64,000 nt of DNA from assembly GCA_019055375.1 (NCBI GenBank), contig JAHQIW010000890.1:1-64000 (forward strand). The letters run 5' to 3'. The DNA comes from Parelaphostrongylus tenuis (Eukaryota; Nematoda; Chromadorea; Rhabditida; Metastrongylidae). Positions within the stretch are counted from its first letter, which is position 1; the number at the start of each line of letters is the position of its first letter. Position numbers and translations under genes: made by a program. Shown here piece after piece: positions 59,471-64,000 of this stretch. The notes below the pieces were generated by a model that was given only the letters and a program-made list of their open reading frames with translations, did not search any database and was not told where the DNA came from.

Positions 59471-60017
59471 TTTTAAGCATTCAACGACAAACCTTTTTAC
59501 ACTCGATTTACGGTAAAACAATCACTGTGGCGTTTTTTCAAGGTGAATTACTTTAATTGATTGATTGATTGACTAAAGGAGATATTTGACAAAAAATTAT
59601 TCAAGGACTGTCTATAAAAAAGTAATCTGATGAGGAGAAAAAGACTAATCTCATCATGTGCGCAAGAGGTTCGAACAAGTATAGACTTTGTTGAAATTTC
59701 ATTTACGATGGCAATGGCAAGATTTTCAAACCAAAAACTAAGCGAATTTGTTAGATTTTTTTCACCAAATTACTAACAAAGATGACGAGGACGATATTAA
59801 CGCTTTAGCGACCACATGTACGGATTTAGGCACACGCGCGATCGCATGCTTCAGACGGAGGGTACGGATTGCGGCTTACTGATCAATAATTCATAGATAA
59901 ATACTGATTTTAATGCGTGGTTAACTTCGCGCCAATAACAATATTTGAATTATTGGTTAGCTACGCTAGAATTTGTTGATTCAACACTGGTATGATGTTA
60001 CAAACATATATCGAATA

Positions 60018-60115
60018 ATGATGAGTGTTTTGCAAAAACCTTGAACGGTCGAATGAGATTCAAACCCACACTTAAGTCTTTCCGCGGCGCGTGCTAGCCA
60101 TTGCACTACATATGC
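60018..60115 (-). repeat. tRNA-like SINE module
   Basis: Minus strand: TGTAGTGCAATGGCTAGCAC (A-box-like), GGGTTTGAATCTC (B-box-like), then tail GGTTTTTGCAAAACACTCAT. Same arrangement as 20611-20708. Confidence 0.6.
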
Positions 60116-60244
60116 TCGTGTTTTCCTATCGCTATTTTTGGCGAAACAAGGCATGGATATGTTAGGAATTAACAGTCAACGATTTAGCCTGGCAAGCTGA
60201 TATTGGCACTGAATCCAGTCTCGCTAGCAGGTCTCTGATATTTG

Positions 60245-60251
60245 CAATATA

Positions 60252-60291
<40 letters not shown>

Positions 60292-60330
60292 ATATCCATA
60301 TGTATATACATATGTATATACATGTATATT
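60245..60330. repeat. TA/CATA microsatellite
   Basis: TATATA repeat followed by CATATGTATATA units; the Tyr/Ile frames across it are spurious. Confidence 0.9.
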
Positions 60331-60334
60331 TTGT

Positions 60335-60560
60335 ATAGGAAGACCACCTACCCCACAGTCCGCTTTTTTCACGAAACGCCTAAAAGAATGATATGATGCT
60401 TAACGAATCCTCATAACCAGAAGGACCCACTGGGCTACTAGCCTACTAGCACTCTGGCACCGATAGGGAAAAATGGAGGTGTTGCTGGTCAGTGAAGTTC
60501 GAGTCGCTCGACAATCAACATGAGGACAGTAGGGGATTTCTTATGGGTATTGAAGTGAGA
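60335..60560. repeat. Family E repeat, copy 2
   Basis: Colinear with 9780-9990 (ATGATATGATGCTTAACGAA, AGGACCCACTGG, GATAGGGAAAAATGGAGG, GTCGCTCGACAATCAACA). Confidence 0.6.
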
Positions 60561-60564
60561 CTGA

Positions 60565-62535
60565 GATCAAAAGATAGCATTATTTTAGCTGGCTAAACGA
60601 ATCGGAAGCTTTCAGTATACACAACTTACTACTTCTGCCGCTCAAAATTCATCAGTAGTTTTTCTGTTTAGTTTAATCCTATACGATTACAGCAAAAATA
60701 GCAAAGAGCTAAAAAGGTTTGGTAAGTAAAGCCTAGTGAATTGAAGACGAAATTAAACTGAGAATTTTGAAGGATACGAATAAAAATCAAGACTTATTGA
60801 TTCTTTTTCTATGTTCAATTCCTCTGAATCACTAACACTTCCATCAAATACTAAGGGAAAAGAGCCATGAAAAAACTATCCATGAACCAGAAATCTACAA
60901 AGGATCTTGAATATTGTTATCTACATGAACAAAGCAACATTTAGGTAGATCATCTGTCCAAAATTCCGTTCAGGCTGAAATAAAATCTCGTAGAAATAGA
61001 AATAACCGAAAGAGTTAGATAAACATATGTTAGGTAGACTATCACTTAGAGCTTTTCAATAATAAAAAAGTGCTACTTAAAGTTTTCTAATTTTTCTTCT
61101 ACACTTGTGAAACGTTCTAGTCGTCTGTGATTTTTACACCAACAAGGCAGAGAGGAAAAAAGGTGTTGTGGCCAATTCAACACGACATGCAATCCTTACT
61201 CTCAAAGACATTATTATCTAAATCATAAACGAGTGACATACTAGTTCGGAAGTTCATATTATTGGAGACTAAGCTGAGGGCTTGCCTCTAAACTTTAGTA
61301 AGAAACCAATTTTCAAAGCTACAGCCTTGTTCGTGGTCCACGAAAACCCACGCACACACACACACACACATCCTATGTTGACAAAATGGTAACAATTCAA
61401 TTAGTGCCGCTACACAGGAACTCTGAAAAACTAGCACAGCCAACAAAAGAGTAATTAAAGAAAATTGTGTGTTCTGAAGCCCTCTACTCTTCATGAATTC
61501 ACTTCTTTAGATTACGTGTTTCATTTCTAAGTGATATTGGAACGGTGCTTTTCTGAAACCCACAAGTCCTCTGAAACAAATTGCTTGGAGATCTTTTCCC
61601 AACAATAGCTCGATTTCCTAAAACTTTTTTCTATTGAGTCCATAAGTATTTGTAGAAAAGTAGTGCAGCGATTTGAAGAGATTCAGATCAGTTCATTGGA
61701 AATCTCTCATCATACAGTACATCGTTGGTTGTTCAAATGAGCTCGTACAACAGAACTCGTTCACTTTCTCAAGTTGTCAATGCTAGAGTTGTCAACATAA
61801 CAATCTGTAACATATCTCATCAAAATGCTTTTTATAAAGATTTTTCCGGACTTCAATCACTCATAACAGATACTCATGTGTAGTGCATGAATGAAGTCAT
61901 CACAACTACTTTTTCGATGCAAATTTTGCCTCGAGATTATCGGCTTATACAAAAAAAAAGTTTATTCTCTATCGGTTTAAAACGGCATACGGTATGGTGA
62001 AATATCGAATAGACTATGCGGGAACTTATTAATAATACCAAGATCGAAGTATCACTACTACATGATGGATTGTGCAGTGAAAAACAAAACGGTATCAGCG
62101 AACAATTGATATCCAACCGTCCCCACATACAAGAGCAGGTTCTTGATTCGAGCGGTGCTCCACCGAAGAATAGTAAATTCAAACGACGACGAAGACGCGA
62201 CATCAAAATGTTAGCCGCTCAGAGTCATTTTTGTCACTCGTGCTAATGGCTTATTCAACAGAAAATACAATACGAGAGCCATATTTTGAGCAACATAATA
62301 ATGAATTATTCAAAAAAAAACAGTCAATTCTTCCAAAAAAATTTTTTCGCAATAGCCATATCGAAGTTAAATGAAACTCCGGACTCTCAAATTTCAAATA
62401 ATTTTCGGTTACAAGGGAGCAAATGAATATTCGACCTCATTCCGTTGTGCAAGAAATTTCCATACGAGTGTTAGCAGTCATTTCGAAGCCTGAAACTCTG
62501 GCTGGAGCCAATGTGAAACATAATTTTATTTCGGA
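60565..62535. other. Intergenic, nothing confident
   Basis: Contains a short CA repeat (about 61352-61371) and a 76-codon frame at 62016-62246 with a basic KFKRRRRRD stretch; no start or splice support. Confidence 0.3.
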
Positions 62536-62539
62536 TTTT

Positions 62540-62760
62540 ACAGCGTCATAAAAGAGTGCTTTGAAAAACTGGCAACGTTCGGTTCTAATTAGAGATTCAA
62601 ACTTTCGAATGACTGCTAACACTCTTTTGAAAAATCCAAGCTTTTGGATGATTGTTAACACTTTCCTGAAAATTCTCTTCAGTGGCTGAGGTCGAATAAT
62701 CATTCGTTTTCTTATAACCACAAAGCACCAAATTTTTTCTTTCTCCTTTGAACCCTTAAC
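62540..62760. repeat. Family F-like repeat
   Basis: Phrases CTTTCGAATGACTGCTAACA and CTTTTGGATGATTGTTAACA are tandem within 60 nt and recall the TATCGAATG..TTAC motif of other copies. Confidence 0.4.
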
Positions 62761-62764
62761 CAGA

Positions 62765-63980
62765 ATTTGTGCTATTTTTCATGACTGTTTCTACATTTAG
62801 GTGCAAATTTTTTAAGCACAATCGAGGTAAGAAAAGTAGAACCATTTGATCTTCTCATGAACACAAAAAGGAAAAAAGCACAAAAGTGACCAAAAATGAC
62901 TTGAGAAGCAGATTTGTATGTGTTTTGGAAGTTGCTAACCGTATTTGGCAAAACGCTGATGCAACTGATTCCGTGATTTTGATATGATAGGAGTCATGAA
63001 AATGTTTAGGAATTGACAGTAAGAAGGACTGAATCATCATCTGAAGCTGATCCAAAACACATCAACGGTAAGAGAGAATGCGGAAGAATTGCGGACATAA
63101 CGCAATAGGCGAGACAGTTTCAACACAACAACCAAACAACCGGATTCGAATACCGAGAAAAAAGACGACGAGAGGAATATAATCGAATGACTAGTGGCAT
63201 AGAGATTGTCATTATAGACACTAAGAGGAACTTTGTTTTTTTAGATATCAACAAGCGAACTGCCTCTTGATCATATTATGATGCGAGAACAAGGAAAAAT
63301 GACAGCGGAAGACAACTAACAATTCTTCTCTCCTCGGACTCCAAGTAGAAGATAATGATGAACGCCTGCTTAGAAAATGATGAAATAATGGAAATAAAAA
63401 AGTAAGAAATAAAATAAGTAAAAATAAAATAAAAAAGAATTCAAAAAATTTACAAAAACAAGGCGCTCATCGTTGAACACTCCGTTTGGGATACGTGATG
63501 TCTTCAACTACAATCGCATCATTGCAGAGATGACCATCTGGCTTGTATAGGTTCAAAGTGGTTATTCATTATTAAGTAAGAGCTTTTCCCTCACAGATAA
63601 GCCTGATTTCAATCTGCTAATCCGAAAATGACGGAAAATTCGTAAGCTTGAAGCGCGTTATCGATCAAAAGGTCATTCCCGGGTAATCTACAGAAAGCCT
63701 TGGACCACCGTGCCACACACGCCTGTGCTTGGCAGTGGGAAAACGAAATCACCTGCCCAATTTCTTGATTCATAGTGCAATCACTACAGCACTGAACGAT
63801 TATCATGAAACTGACAAAATACACAAAAGAAAAAAAAGACATATGTGAATGCCATTCGACAATTAACAGCGACCTGTTCCACGGTTGTTCGACAACATCT
63901 AACTGATCACACATTGTACAGCTAAAGCTTTCAACATCGACGAGCTTTAGAGAAGAAGAAGAGAAGAATTTCCAACACTC
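62765..63980. other. Upstream intergenic, partial tRNA-like sequence
   Basis: Minus strand 63770-63670 has GTGTGGCACGGTGGTCCAAG (A-box-like) and a weak B-box. Otherwise nothing supportable up to the donor-like edge at 63983. Confidence 0.3.
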
Positions 63981-63982
63981 AC

Positions 63983-64000
63983 CTTATCCTCCAGCCTCAC
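63983..64000 (-). CDS. Candidate exon 3' edge at the window border
   Basis: The minus strand ends an 18-nt stretch with AAG|GTGAGT, a full consensus donor. Of the three frames only one is open (V-R-L-E-D-K). Spliced to the PMCA exon 1 acceptor, that frame continues W-V-D-M-P-T in frame. It could be an upstream PMCA exon or the edge of another gene. Confidence 0.3.

Noticed and set aside
62016..62246. 76-codon frame with KFKRRRRRD
   Set aside because: No acceptor, signal or polyadenylation support; kept only as a note in the intergenic entry.

Overview
The window looks like a chromosomal segment from a parasitic strongyle nematode, most probably a hookworm-type genome (Ancylostoma/Necator-like). 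The genus is an inference. Supporting signs are one animal gene split into 27 coding exons with nematode-style TTTCAG/TTTTAG acceptors, trans-splice-like acceptors 1-9 nt before start codons, AT-rich intergenic DNA, and dense mariner relics, fold-back elements and tRNA-derived short repeats.

The dominant feature is a plasma-membrane calcium ATPase (PMCA, P2B-type; ATP2B / C. elegans mca family) on the minus strand. It runs from an ATG at 40917 to a TAG at 16517-16519. I rebuilt 27 coding exons by hand. All splice phases join, giving 1145 residues with every hallmark: TGES, PEGLP, DKTGT, KGAS, TGDGTND, the TM6 N/D calcium ligands, ten membrane segments and a C-terminal calmodulin-binding segment split at the exon 26/27 junction. 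The one defect is an extra base in a 7-nt A/T run in exon 2 (35535-35541). It would truncate the protein in exon 3 and is most simply a sequencing or assembly indel.

Layout. 1-16.5 kb: DNA downstream of the pump, with a two-exon gene for a small secreted protein (7809-8261, minus), a possible single-exon secreted peptide gene (4651-4872, plus), a possible terminal exon at 1772-1861 (minus), at least four degenerate mariner transposons, fold-back elements and microsatellites. 16.5-40.9 kb: the PMCA gene. Its larger introns (1, 10, 13, 19, 21 and 24) carry SINE-like and fold-back repeats; intron 1 is 5.1 kb and holds at least three SINE-like copies and a MITE with 21-bp inverted ends. 40.9-64 kb: upstream DNA with no confident gene, rich in GA tracts, fold-back elements and paired copies of the intron-1 SINEs. 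The right edge carries an AAG|GTGAGT donor on the minus strand; the only open frame of the 18 visible bases would join in frame to PMCA exon 1.

The pump exports cytosolic Ca2+ at the plasma membrane under Ca2+/calmodulin control. The small secreted gene is an independent neighbour. The most original pattern is a set of tRNA-like modules sharing a 3' tail of the form TTTTGCxCACCACT, several of them paired head to head as fold-backs.
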